From the NCBI GenBank assembly GCA_033807695.1, contig CM066305.1:2232001-2296000 (forward strand): a stretch of DNA of 64,000 nt, given 5' to 3'. Positions 47,795 through 58,929 of this stretch are shown piece after piece. Each line of letters starts with the position of its first letter. Within the stretch, counting starts at the first letter, position 1. Made by a program: the position numbers and the translations under genes. The DNA comes from Daedaleopsis sinensis. Taxonomy: Eukaryota; Basidiomycota; Agaricomycetes; Polyporales; Polyporaceae. Under the pieces are notes generated by a model. It was not told where the DNA came from. It searched no databases and saw nothing but the letters and a program-made list of their open reading frames with translations.

Positions 47795-48159
47795 GGTTGC
47801 AGGAAAGAGAGGTGGGGGGACGTCGGGCGAGGTGCGGTGTTTTATGAGGCGATAGGGAGATGATAGAACGAGGAAGCAGTGAGACCCCAATGAGACCACG
47901 GGCGAAAGACCCGGACGAGTTTATAACGCGCTCCGTTCCGAGACGCGCTCTCCGCCCCGTCCTCTCCTCTCGGCTCACTTCCCTCATTCGGCCTTCCCCC
48001 GGCCCACCGGATCGAGATCTCATCAAATCTTCCCAACTTTTCCGCCACAACCGACAACGGCCTCCTCAGCTCCCTTCTCTCTGCCAATCCTGCTGACCGC
48101 CGCTGACCAACTCTCCCATTCCCCTCACTCTCCTCTTACGACACCACACACCCACCGAC
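47795..48159. promoter_or_regulatory. shared divergent promoter of UXS1 and ENP1
   Basis: 365 bp between two start codons. A TATAAA on the minus strand (47930-47935), about 136 bp before the UXS1 start, is a plausible core element for that gene. Both leaders are pyrimidine-rich on their coding strand. Confidence 0.5.
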
Positions 48160-49912
48160 ATGCCGAAGGCACCCAAAGCTGCGACAAAAACGAAGCACGA
48201 CCCGCTGCACGTCCAGATCGGCGAGGACGAGGTCTATGCAAAATACGGACGCATCTCACAGCCTGGTCGGCGCAGAAAGTCCCGGGCCAGCGACGACGAT
48301 GAATCTGGCGAAGTGAGCCTGATCGTAGCCCTTGCATTCTCATACCAATCAAAACTATGCAGGCCATCCTAGACCCTAAGACATCCAGGCGCATCTTCGA
48401 GCTCGCCCGCGATCAGCAGGAAGAATTGGACGAAAAAGAATTGGACGACGAGGACGATGCCGACGAGCAGCACAACCTCTCTGTTCATCGAGGACCGGCG
48501 CCGGATGAGGATGATGAACTAGACCTGGACCAGTACGAGAACGAGGATACCGAGGAAATAGAGGAGATAGTGAGTAATGCATATCAGTCATTACGCCAAT
48601 TGGTGACGAATGCGTGCCAGGAAGTCGATGAAGATGACATGAAAGCGCTAGACGCAATGCTTCCATCCAATGCAGGAGAGCGGAGAACGCTAGCGGACAT
48701 CATCTTCTCTAAACTTGACAATATAGAGTCAGGGAAGGCCGACATCACGCAGGAAAAGCAAAATGGTTAGTCATGGCCGGACTCATCCTTCTATCGTGAT
48801 GCTGATGGTCTGTAGACTCCGAACGTATGCATGACCCGGCAGCCGGCCTTGATCCCAAAGTTGTAGAGGTGTACACAAAGTACGCAGTACGCAAACGGCG
48901 AAGTTCACATCCACTCATGTCTCTTTCCCAGAGTTGGGCAGATGCTGACCCGGTACAAGTCTGGTCCGCTACCAAAACCCTTCAAGATCATTCCTTCATT
49001 GCCGCAATGGTCCCGCATTCTCGCGCTCACTTCTCCAGAAAATTGGTCCCCGCAAGCGTGCCATGCTGCGACGCGTATATTTATCTCGCAGATGAAGCCC
49101 CCACAAGCACGCTTGTTCCTTGAAGTCGTCCTGCTCGACGCGATTCGGGAGGATATTCGGTTGACTCGCGAGGGCGCACGCAACAGCAAAAATCATCGCA
49201 AGCTTAACGTCCACTATTACGAGAGCTTGAAGCGGGCCATGTACAAGCCCGGCGCAATTTTCAAAGGCATTGTGTTCCCATTGTTGAAAGTGAGCGTTTC
49301 TTGCACTGCTGCATACATAAGACTAATCATGTGCGCGTATAGACGGGTTGTACACTACAGGAGGCTGCTATCGTGGGATCTGTGTTAGCGAAAGTCAAGA
49401 TCCCTCTAGGCCATTCGGCAGCTGCACTCATGCGCCTAGCTAATATGGATTACTCTGGTAGATCAATCCCCCCGTTTTCTCGCAGAGGGCATCAACTAAT
49501 GTTCCCACCAGGTGCAAACTCGTTGTTCATTCGTGTTCTCCTCGACAAGAAGCACGCGCTACCATACAAGGTTGTGGACGCGCTCGTGTTCCACTTCATC
49601 CGCCTCTCGAATACCTACAAGGCCAAGAGGGCTGGCGATGCCGAGAAGTTGCCTGTACTCTGGCACCAGAGCCTGCTTGTCTTCTGCCAACGGTATGTGT
49701 TGCCACGCCACCTTGTCCTCTGTACCACTCGCTGACAGCGTGTGCCCAGATATGCATCGGACCTGACCCCAGACCAAAAGGATGCGCTACTTGACGTTCT
49801 CCGCGCGAACCCCCATCCGCAGATCAGCCCCGAGGTGCGCAGAGAATTGGTCAACTCTGTCGAGCGCGGCGCGGCACGACCAGATGCCGACGGAGACATC
49901 ACTATGGCATAA
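48160..49912 (+). CDS. ENP1: bystin / essential nuclear protein 1, 40S ribosome biogenesis factor
   Basis: Nuclear and nucleolar factor needed for pre-40S assembly and 20S rRNA processing. The N-terminus is basic then acidic ([20 protein letters not shown], then [18 protein letters not shown]). The conserved bystin domain contains [60 protein letters not shown], and [20 protein letters not shown]. It continues with [20 protein letters not shown] and [20 protein letters not shown] and ends [11 protein letters not shown]. About eight short introns keep the frame. The stop TAA is at 49910. Spliced length is about 450 residues. Confidence 0.94.
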
Positions 49913-49933
49913 AAGCTACCTTGCATGCACTAC

Positions 49934-49978
49934 GGTGCTCAATTTTGTTCGTTCGGAGGTGTTCGTCGGCTACATGGA
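49934..49978 (+). repeat. dispersed short repeat copy 1, 3' of ENP1
   Basis: GGTGCTCAATTTTGTTCGTT followed by CGGAGGTGTTCGTCGGCTAC. It matches 56760-56818 except that copy 2 has a 14-bp internal duplication and a few substitutions. It begins 22 bp after the ENP1 stop codon. Confidence 0.8.
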
Positions 49979-50672
49979 AGAGGTTGCTAACGCGCCGCTC
50001 TGAAAGCGCGCAGTCTCTCCTGTGTTTGGAACGCAATTGAAATCGAACATCCGTGTTCTTTGTACAGGCATGCTTATATGGCCAAAGTAGTTATCCGTGG
50101 GCGTGAAGCATCATCCTCCTTGTTGTCACGGTGCTGCGGCCTGTGAAGAAGCACTAGCTCTGCGCAAACCATCTGAGAGGTGAGTCAGAACTCCGAAACG
50201 GAAACTCATATGCTACAGCCAACTCGTGCGACTCTGAGGACCCCTATGAGTACAGTTCTGATTTGTTCTCTTCTCTCACCGACCAGGTATCGCCCTCACT
50301 TCCTTTTCGCCGTTCAGTGACTGCAGATGACTTATGTACGGCGACTCCGAAAGAGTGTTCAGGGCCGTTCCTCTTCACCTTCCGATGCTCTGACACATGT
50401 TATTTGAGCCCTCCGCCTTCTTCATTCGACCTCTCCTATTCCCGCCAGGACGTTTACTCGAATCGCTTGTCTCGGGAGCTCGTGTGGGCGAACAGGGTCT
50501 TCCGACCACACCGTTTGTAGCAAGTGTCGAGTCAATTGCTCAGAAAGAGTCGTACACGCCAACGAGCCTCCAAGTGATCAGTTTAATTCGCCGTTAAATA
50601 CGGGGCTTGCTGTTCTCGGCTTGGCCTAACCAGCTCTTCCTTTTCCTCACAGCTACCAACGGTGGACTGCAT
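49979..50672. other. intergenic region upstream of the first paralogue
   Basis: About 700 bp, no supported gene. It should contain the promoter of the gene at 50673. Confidence 0.35.
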
Positions 50673-51589
50673 ATGTCTGTCCGTGCTTCTACACCAACAC
50701 CCATGGAAACGGATCCAGCAGCACAAACTATCGTTCCACGACCTCGGATAACTAGGTCATACTCTTATTGGCTCGAACGGAGCATTCCGCTTGAAGATCA
50801 ACATGAGTTTGCGCACGCCAAGGTATGTGACCTCCGTGATGAAGGTCTAGATCTTAAGCTCTTACGCCTTCGTCCCCGTCTGCAATTTCAGTCCTTGATG
50901 CGCACTCTAGTGCTCAAAGTGTTAGATCAAGAGCTCACGTTTGGAAACCAACGGCCCAGGATCAGGGAGGAATTGTACTTGGAAGTATGTAGCCGTCCAT
51001 CACCTAACGCTGGGTCGCTCGATCTGATTCCCTTGCAGGTATTATCCGTTTACCCAACATTCGAAAAGTACGAAGACTACTGGCCAATATGGTTTTACTG
51101 CGCTGTTGTCCACACTGAGCGCCGCCGCAAGCCCCGTTGCCGCGCTTGTCGCGCGCACAGAGCAAAGTCGAAGGTTCAAAAACGTCCAGTCGTGAACCAA
51201 GCTGTGAGTAATCCACGAGCCGTTTCATAAAACAAAAGTGGGTACTAATCCGCAATTTGGCCTCACACAGAGTACTCGATGTCGAAGAGGCCATTTGAAA
51301 GGAGAACCCTCACCAACATGTTCATCTGCTACAAGCACGTCAACTCTCTACAGCGAAACATTCGATGCTCCTCGCTCGCCGTCGGTCGTATGTCGAGACT
51401 ATATTAACTCATCTATGGGTGTGTCATTTGATGACTTTGCTTCTTCAGGACACGACTCGTCGGTCGTCGACGACTAGTACGTCGGCTCGTAGCATCATGC
51501 AAATCGGACGTACCGACGTCATCGCTTTTCTACGGTCGATCCTCCCGACCTTCCACCGCATGCTCGGTCAGCTCGGCGTGCGGGGCTAA
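50673..51589 (+). pseudogene. uncharacterised protein, paralogue 1, damaged 3' end
   Basis: Shares exon structure and sequence with the gene at 56843-57994. Starts MSVRASTPTPMETDPAAQTI; paralogue 2 starts MSERASPAPTL. Matching pairs are LMRTLVLKVLDQELTFGNQR / LMRTLVYKMLDPKYTWKNQR, VLSVYPTFEKYEDYWPIWFY / VLSAYPTFERYEDHWPVWFY, and VIAFLRSILPTFHRMLGQL / VVAFLRSIVAEFDRLLGRF. The frame stops at TAA 51587. Homology then continues in other frames to about 51711: LKSRERLVALCGLDKDERD, then DVRLDP, then FERSM. At least two, probably three, frameshifts are needed. No known domain. It may still be expressed as a truncated protein. Confidence 0.65.
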
Positions 51590-51959
51590 AGAGCCGGGAG
51601 CGGTTGGTTGCACTTTGCGGATTGGACAAAGATGAGAGAGACAGTGTTTCTTGACGTCCGGCTCGATCCTTTGAGCGATCAATGTCGGTGTTGCACTTGG
51701 CGAACGAGTAATCAATCAAACCTGAGGACAGTCTTTGCTTATACCGTGACTGTATCTTGAAACCGATAGCCATTGCCAAGTGCTGAGAAGCCGCAGATCG
51801 CAGGATGAACGATGTCCTATCTTGAAGTGAGGTCTTGCGCAAGCCGGAGACTTCTTGGGACGTCATTGGTCACAGAGATTATGATACATAGTCTACTAGT
51901 ATCGCTACAAGGGTGGTCTAGATACAATGAAGACACGCACGAATCAACAATACTTGAGA

Positions 51960-53348
51960 TCATGACGAAGCGTCTACTAGAGTGACAGTGTTCTGTCGGA
52001 CAGCTGAAGGTAGTTGGAACAAAGGTATTGTGCGCAAATTGTCGGGTGGTGGACCATCTGCGTCCAGCTTCTTTCGTGCTCGGTCGGTCTAGTGGAATAG
52101 TGATCAGTACGAGGGGAGTTAGCAGTATCAAACAACGCACCACCGCTGCCTTGGCCATTCCGCGCTCGAGACCTTCGAGTAAAGTGCATGCTTTGCAAAG
52201 CTCATTACTCGACATGTACCCACATCGGCGACATGTTTCTGGGAAACATGAGGTGTTGCTCCGACGATAGAATGAGGCTCAGACATACGTTGTGACTTCT
52301 GAGTAGCCTTTACATCCTCCTTTATCTCGAATGCTTCGCCTGAATGGATGATGTCAATGATTGCACTCGGACGCGCTGCTTCGAGATCTTTCAGGAAGGC
52401 CCTTGCGTGTCCTCTGTACGCGTCCGGAGAGTATATACACTCGGTGGAGAAGTAGTCTAGTTTTTTGAAGTACGCATACCTAGGAGCTGGGAGGTAAGTG
52501 TCCACTTTCAACGCACTACGCATGACAACATACATCACGATCTCCTTCTCGTAAGCATACTTGAAGGGCTTCGACCGCTTGATGGTATCTTCGCCTTGCG
52601 TGCAGATGGAGGTGCATCTTCCAAGTCGAGCTATGTCTCCCCGCATGACTATAAGTCCGTTAGCGCGTCAGCCAGCCACGATGTGGAAGATACAGACTAT
52701 TCATGAGAACGGTCTCCGCGATGTCGTCAGCATTGTGACCAGTGACTATGTGGTCGACGTTCAATATGGCGGCGCCTCTGTCCAAGGCCTGTCTTCTGAA
52801 GACACCGCAGAATGTGCAGTTATTCTTCTTGCCAACCTGAGCAACGATGGCGTCCATTGTCCACCCATAGAGTTCATCGTACGACAGAATCTTCAGGGGC
52901 ATGTCGTATTGCTGCTGATTCCGCTTTACAGTCTACAGCAAACATTCTTTCAGTAGCTAGAGACTGCCGATGCAACTTGGTACGGATGTACCTCGAGGGA
53001 GTCATCTCGGTAGCCCGTAATGCCTTCGTCGATTGACAGAAGAAACAAGTCCAGCTCGTAGTTATATCGCTCATTCAGCGTCTTCATAACGTGTGCTAGC
53101 ACAGTAGAGTCTACAGCAGGCTCAGTGCCATCTTGAAAGGCGATCCCGAATGCAAGCGTACCTTTACCACCAGAAGCTCCGATTGCTACCCGATCTCCTG
53201 GCTTGAACAACCGAGCCTCGGTGATTGTGTTGTGTACCTCGGTCTCGAAGACATAGAAGAAGCACTCTTTGCATATCTGCTGTCCAGTCTTAGGCCGCTT
53301 GAGTATCGCGCGGGCGTCGTTGCAGAGAGCACAAGTGCGGGGAGGCAT
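51960..53348 (-). CDS. NCS6: cytoplasmic tRNA 2-thiolation protein 1 (Ncs6/CTU1)
   Basis: ATP-dependent thiolase that, with Ncs2, adds the 2-thio group to wobble uridine 34 of cytosolic Lys, Glu and Gln tRNAs. The N-terminus has the Cys pairs [11 protein letters not shown] and [11 protein letters not shown]. The PP-loop SGGKDS is split by an intron after GGK; the joined reading is [20 protein letters not shown]. Further conserved segments are [36 protein letters not shown] and [19 protein letters not shown]. The C-terminal zinc module is [20 protein letters not shown]. The last exon encodes [17 protein letters not shown] and ends VDASS at TGA 51960. Divergent from NOP9 with 154 bp between starts. 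Confidence 0.95.
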
Positions 53349-53502
53349 GATCGACGTTCAGGTCAAGCAGTGTCGGACCGGTCGGAGGACCGAATGGGCC
53401 AGCGTCTAGAGAAATTATGGCTGGAAGACGCCCATAGAGCTTTTCTGCCTTGGTACACACCGGTACCTACATCTGCTATCTGCTTGTTAGGACGCCTCAG
53501 CA
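53349..53502. promoter_or_regulatory. shared divergent promoter of NCS6 and NOP9
   Basis: Only 154 bp separate the two start codons, so a tRNA-thiolation gene and a ribosome-biogenesis gene share one short promoter. Co-regulation is likely but inferred; no named site was recognised. Confidence 0.45.
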
Positions 53503-56500
53503 ATGCCCAGGGAGAACAGGAAGAGGGGAAAGAAACACAAAAAGAAGAACGAGGAGGATGCGTACTTACCACAAGAGGAGCACCCGTCTCAACATGAAGA
53601 ACAGGCAGCAGAAGCCGGCCCGTCCTGGATAGTCTCTCCTCGGGACCCAGCAGTTGACGAGAACGCCCCATTCGGCTTTGTGGACTCCGAGGTCAAGGCA
53701 TACTTTCGCACTGTCGATGTTCAGATACGTGAATGGCAGGAGACGAAGCCGGAGGGGGATGATATAGATGAGGACGTCGATCCTAACGAAGGTGTGCCTC
53801 TTCGTCCGAATGTTCCTTGGCAGTTTCATAACAGCGCCGCAAGATCGTCGACTCTTCTTCGTTGCTGCACTGCAAGAAATGTCTGGGAAGGAAAAGCAGC
53901 TCGCGACAGACCCGGACTGCTCGACTATTCTCGAACGCATGATATACTCCATGGACGACTTTGTACGGCGTATCTTCATGGACCGCTTGACTGGCTCGTG
54001 AGTAATTCATGTTTGTTACCTAGTTTTGCGCGTCTCAACTGAACACAGTATGCTAGACTTCAACAGCTGAGCAAACACCGATTCGCCTCTCATGTATGCC
54101 AGACATTGTTTACTGCCGCTGCAGACACAATAGCTCGCGAGGTCAGTGTTGGCATACTTCTTCTGGTATACATGTACTCAGCCGTGCTCAACGACGATCA
54201 GTCGCGGGGTATTTTCCCTCCTACACCCGAGTCGCAGGAAGAAGGGGAATTGCGGACGTTCACGCGACTCGCGCTCGATGCCTGCGAGGTACGTCGCCCG
54301 TGACAAACTACTATGCATGGTCTTCATCTTCTGTGCAGGAGTTGCTCCCCTCTTTATCGTCTCTCATCATGGATCCCTTTGCATCGCATGTCATTCGTGC
54401 GCTGCTCGTTCTCCTTGCACCTACGGTCTTCGACGCAGGAGAAGACCACGTAAGAGCAGCGAAGTCCGAGTTTGCTGTGCGCTCTAAGAAGAGCGCAGCA
54501 TACAAAGCTCGTCAGGGATCGATGAAGTCAGTATTCGCTGAGGGCGAGGACCAAATTAAGATCAAATCCGCAACACGCACGCCAAAAGAGTTCAAGACAG
54601 CCGCCCTGAACTTTGTGGACGCACTGCGGGAGCAACTAGGCGAAAACGAAGTACGATCTCTGGCTGCCAACCAAGTCGCAAGTCCAGTTCTACAGGTAAG
54701 TCTCAGGCATTCTCAAACCCAGTGAACTCATAGTCACGGCCCGAATTCGATGGTGATGCACATAGATGTTACTTGAGCTGGAAGCGGCATTTGGTCAAGC
54801 AGACAGTCCCGGATCTCTCATGGACCACGTCCTCGTTGGACTAATTACTGCTATTCGTGAGCAAAATGCCTACCCTGTCAAAGTCGCGAACTCACCACGG
54901 TCTATGCAGACGAAGACCCCGATGCTGAGGTACCAGAGTCCGACTATCTCATGACGCTTCTTCGAGACCCTACCTCTTCGCACCTGCTAGAGACGCTTGT
55001 ACGCCGGTCTCCCGACCGTGTCTTCAGTAGTTTGTGGCAGACGTATTTTGCCAACAAATTGCCGAGGCTTGCCGTCCATCCGGTTGCGAACTTTGTCGTT
55101 GCGAAGGCTGTTGAGCGACTCAACGTCGAGCAGCTTGCAACCATAGTACAAGAGCTGCAGAGTGTCGCCGTGAAGATCGTTAGTGAGTCATTACAACATT
55201 CCTTACATGAGCTATTGACGAACGCCTTGCGCAGAGAATTCCCGCATTGGTGTGTTCCAAGCCCTCCTCCACCGTGCGAGCACATTGCAGGCTGATGCGC
55301 AGGATATCAACAATGTGAGACATATTTCTTGTCCATCGTTCGTCGCCTGACGTAGTATCGTTTCACAGCTCATTTTGAGCGCATTCGAGCTCAACGAGGA
55401 ACAAGAGAAATCCCTCATCATCCCATGTATACTTCGGCTCAAATCCCCACAGGTCAGTCGAACTGCTTAGCCGACTCTTAGGAACTGTCCTTTATAGTCA
55501 ATTCACCTAGGACTATCAACACGCACTGACCTCGTCGAGCAAGACGAAAGAGGAGGAGCCCGCCGGAGAGCCACGAAATAAGCGACGGAAGACGGATGAT
55601 CCGTTGGAACCAAAGACTCAAGGCGCCCTCCTCCTCCAAGCCATGCTTCGATTGCCATCGCCTCACAACGATGTTGTATTGGACAGGTTTGGCAGATTCT
55701 CCTGCGCATCTGCTCGATGGCTCACAGCCGAAACCATTATAGCATACAAGCATTGAGTCTCGACGAGCTCACCGCGATGGCGCACCATCCAACGAGTTCA
55801 CGAGTTTTAGACGCAGTCCTCGACTCGCTGACGGTGTCGTCTAAGTTGAAACGGAAATTCGTCATGACCTTCATCGGTCACTATCACATCCTCGTCGACG
55901 ACCGCATAGGGAGCAGGGTCGGGGACCGGTGCTGGGCGTCCGCTGATCCTTACCTCAAGGTCTGTCTCTCGTATTCGCTCAAGATCTATCTAACAAGGTT
56001 GACTGACTTTTCCTCACGCTCGCAGGAAAAAATTGCACGTTCGCTCTTCCCACACGAGCATGCTCTCGCCGGCTCGTTCTACGGCAAATATTTTGCGCGG
56101 AACCTAAATCTGCACGTACTGCAGCGCGATCCTGAACGCTGGAAGACCATGCAGGTAGCCGCGAAGACTCAAACCGCCGCTGCTACCCAAGCCGTAGCGC
56201 ATACTCCATCTAAGCCTTCCCACGCGAACGGCGGGGCGAATACCCCGACGTCTACTCAGGCCGATGCGCTCAAGGCAGACAAGGGCAAGCGGAAAGCCCG
56301 GCCCCAGGACGAGATCGACGCGCTCTTCGACGCGACGCTTGGCAAGAAGGTTAAGAAGGCAGATCTTGCGATCCCTGCGGGAGTGGAGAGCGAAGGCAAA
56401 GGCCTGGCGGAAGCCGGGTCTAAATCCAAGTCCAAAGAGCGCGCTGGTGGTGACAAGGATAAAGGGAAGGAAAAGAAGGGGAAGAAGAGAAAGGATCCTG

Positions 56501-56598
56501 AGGAAAGTGCTGCAGATAGGGACCTTAACGATGTCTTGGGCGCGATTCGCTCGGCACCCAAGGAAGATAAGGCTCCGAAGAGGAAACGGGCACATTAG
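53503..56598 (+). CDS. NOP9: nucleolar Pumilio-repeat protein Nop9
   Basis: RNA-binding factor for small-subunit pre-rRNA processing. It starts [20 protein letters not shown], a basic nucleolar-type tail. PUF repeats follow: [98 protein letters not shown], and [18 protein letters not shown]. Later repeats include [18 protein letters not shown] and [20 protein letters not shown]. The C-terminus is Lys-rich ([20 protein letters not shown] then [11 protein letters not shown]) and ends PKRKRAH. About ten introns are needed. Spliced length of roughly 750-800 residues is within the family range. Confidence 0.92.
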
Positions 56599-56759
56599 TC
56601 TAGCATCTACTAAGCTGTATTCAAAAGTACCCTATCGTATCCTCAATGCTTGATATGTTTACAGAACTGTCGGATGCAACGCACAGGGCCACGGGCGAAA
56701 TACGAATGTGTGAGCGTTGGGACGACGCTAATAAAGAAAGATCATTGCAATACAATAGA

Positions 56760-56818
56760 GGTGCTCAATTCTGTTCGTTCGCTGCTGTTCGTTCGAAGGT
56801 GCTCGTCGGCTACGGATG
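56760..56818 (+). repeat. dispersed short repeat copy 2, 3' of NOP9
   Basis: GGTGCTCAATTCTGTTCGTT then a 14-bp duplication, then AGGTGCTCGTCGGCTACGGA. It matches 49934-49978. It lies inside a perfect 8-bp inverted repeat AGAGGTGC/GCACCTCT (56757-56764 and 56823-56830), 161 bp after the NOP9 stop. Confidence 0.8.
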
Positions 56819-56842
56819 ATATGCACCTCTGACGATGTCTGA

Positions 56843-57994
56843 TCACGGCATCATCTTGTCAAGCGCAAATGCTACCATCTTGCGCTCGAACGGGTCCAGC
56901 CGAACATCATCCCTCAAGAAGGCCTCTCTTTTATCTTTATCCCACCCGGCAAATACTACGAGCCGTGCTCTGCTACTGAGCCCTGCGGCGACGAACCGGC
57001 CGAGCAGGCGGTCGAACTCTGCGACGATGGACCGCAGGAATGCGACAACTTCCTCCTCTTCATCGGCCTGTAGCATCGATCGCCCACATTGCGACGTGCA
57101 CACCGTAGGCGACCGGGCGGTGTCCTGTGACAGCTCGATAAGAACAGCTGCTATAGAATGTACTATGGTCGATTGGGGGAAGCAATGGCATACCTGCGTA
57201 GGCGACCGCCAGAGATCATCGAAGGTCTGGCTGCACATGGTTGACGAACTGCTGGTAGCTGGACTTGCGGAAGGGGCTCGCCGTCGCCTCTGCCGATTCA
57301 GCAGGGTACATCGGGGGTCCTGTATGAGTCGCGAATGAATATCAGGATCGCGCTTACTAGAGGCTCAAGAAAAATAGTATACTGACATCCCGGTCACCGA
57401 GGCGCAGGCGTTGCTCAGCCCGGGCTCTGAGCGCTCTCAATCTCGACGTCGATAAAGATATGCTGCCAGAGCGACCTCTGATTCTCCGCGGCGTCCTATG
57501 ACGGTATTGTGCATGCACAATCGCGCAGTAAAACCAGACGGGCCAATGGTCCTCGTATCTTTCAAACGTGGGGTATGCAGATAATACCTGTTAAACCGGC
57601 CTACTTATTCAGATCGGGGTGACTAACGTCTAGAAAGAGACGTACGTTAGAGAACAGCTCCCCTTTATCTTTAGGTCGCTGGTTCTTCCATGTGTACTTC
57701 GGATCTAGCATCTTGTAGACCAGTGTACGCATCAAGGGCTGACGAGAGGTAAGCATAAAGACGCATGAAGGAAACCATTGTACATATGCATACTTTAGCG
57801 GATGTAAATGCCCTCTTATCCTCAGGCAGCATCCCTCGTTCATTGAGCCAGTAGCCGTAGCCAGTCTTCAGATGGGGCTGGGTCAACCGGGGCCGTGGTA
57901 CGAAACACTGAGCCGATATGGGAGGAGGAGACCAAGACGGAGACTTCGAGTCCTCAGATGTCAACGTGGGCGCAGGGGAAGCGCGCTCCGACAT
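56843..57994 (-). CDS. uncharacterised protein, paralogue 2 (intact)
   Basis: Full-length relative of the damaged gene at 50673-51589, in opposite orientation. It starts MSERASPAPTLTSEDSKSPS and continues RLTQPHLKTGYGYWLNERGM and LMRTLVYKMLDPKYTWKNQR. Then come PKDKGELFSN, VLSAYPTFERYEDHWPVWFY and an Arg-rich stretch (HRTPRRIRGRSGS). The C-terminal part is VVAFLRSIVAEFDRLLGRFV, then LVVFAGWDKDKREAFLRDDV and FERKMVAFALDKMMP. Four or five introns share positions with paralogue 1. No domain known to me. The last part looks helical and could be a small binding module. Function unknown. Confidence 0.7.
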
Positions 57995-58929
57995 TGCTGG
58001 CCGATATCTAGTTGCACGCGGGAGGGGTAGCTCGAGGGCCGGATGAGTTTACATATATACACGCCGTGCATATGCACGAACGGCCCTGCCGACTCACACC
58101 ATCCGTGCGCGATTGACTCAGAACTCCGAGCCACAAACGGACGTGGTCCGAGTCAGCCCCTCCACACACGAATTGAGGACATGTCTTGTGGAAACAGGAA
58201 AAAAGAATGGAGAGTTGCGTCCACCGCGTCCGCCTGCTGATCGAGAGAGAAGTCAAAGAACACTGGGCGGAGGGTTTAGCGCTCAGCAGCATCAGGCAGC
58301 ACAGCGGCGGTGCTTCTGTACTCATTGAGTGTATGTCAGCTCGGAGCTGCAGCTGCAGCTCCAGGACAGAAAGACCTAAGCCGTAGAGGGCCTGTTAGGA
58401 GTATGAAGTTGTCAGAAGCGAGCTGAAGGAGAACAGGAAACACTCACCGCCTCCTCCAACCAAACCATTTGAAACTGCAGCACCTTGACCAACACTGGGT
58501 CCGAGCCGGTCTCGCGATCGAGTCAACCTGTAATCCAACAAGTCTCCGCAAGGATTCCCCGCCAAGAGCGACGCCGCAGCACACAAGAGGGAAGATGAGG
58601 TTTAACGGATGACTTTTTCGGTCGAGCAAGTGTGCAGTACCATACAGTGAACGCGTACAGTACAGAACAAGGACCAGCAAGCACAAGTGACGTCAAACAG
58701 CAGCGGCAGTGAGATCCGGTATCGTAAAAGCAAAAAGAGGGCTCACGACGAAAATCGAAAATTATACGAAAAGCAACCAGTGTTAGCCTAGCTAAGTGCG
58801 CCTGTCTATCGAAGCCTGCGCTCGAGGTGGCGATGTAACAGTCCATTCCAACAGCCCCATGTCCGTGCGTGATGTTATGCGAGGGAAGAGTGTCCGCGGC
58901 GTCGTACCCCTTACATTGAAGTGGATAAT
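57995..58929. other. intergenic region
   Basis: About 930 bp between the 5' end of paralogue 2 and the 3' end of the ferritin-like gene. It includes a CAGCTGCAGCTCC repeat patch near 58350. No gene is supported. Confidence 0.35.

Noticed and set aside
52980..53160. Apparent disruption of the NCS6 PP-loop (GGKGTLAFG)
   Set aside because: It is an unspliced reading; a GT-AG intron restores GGKDST.
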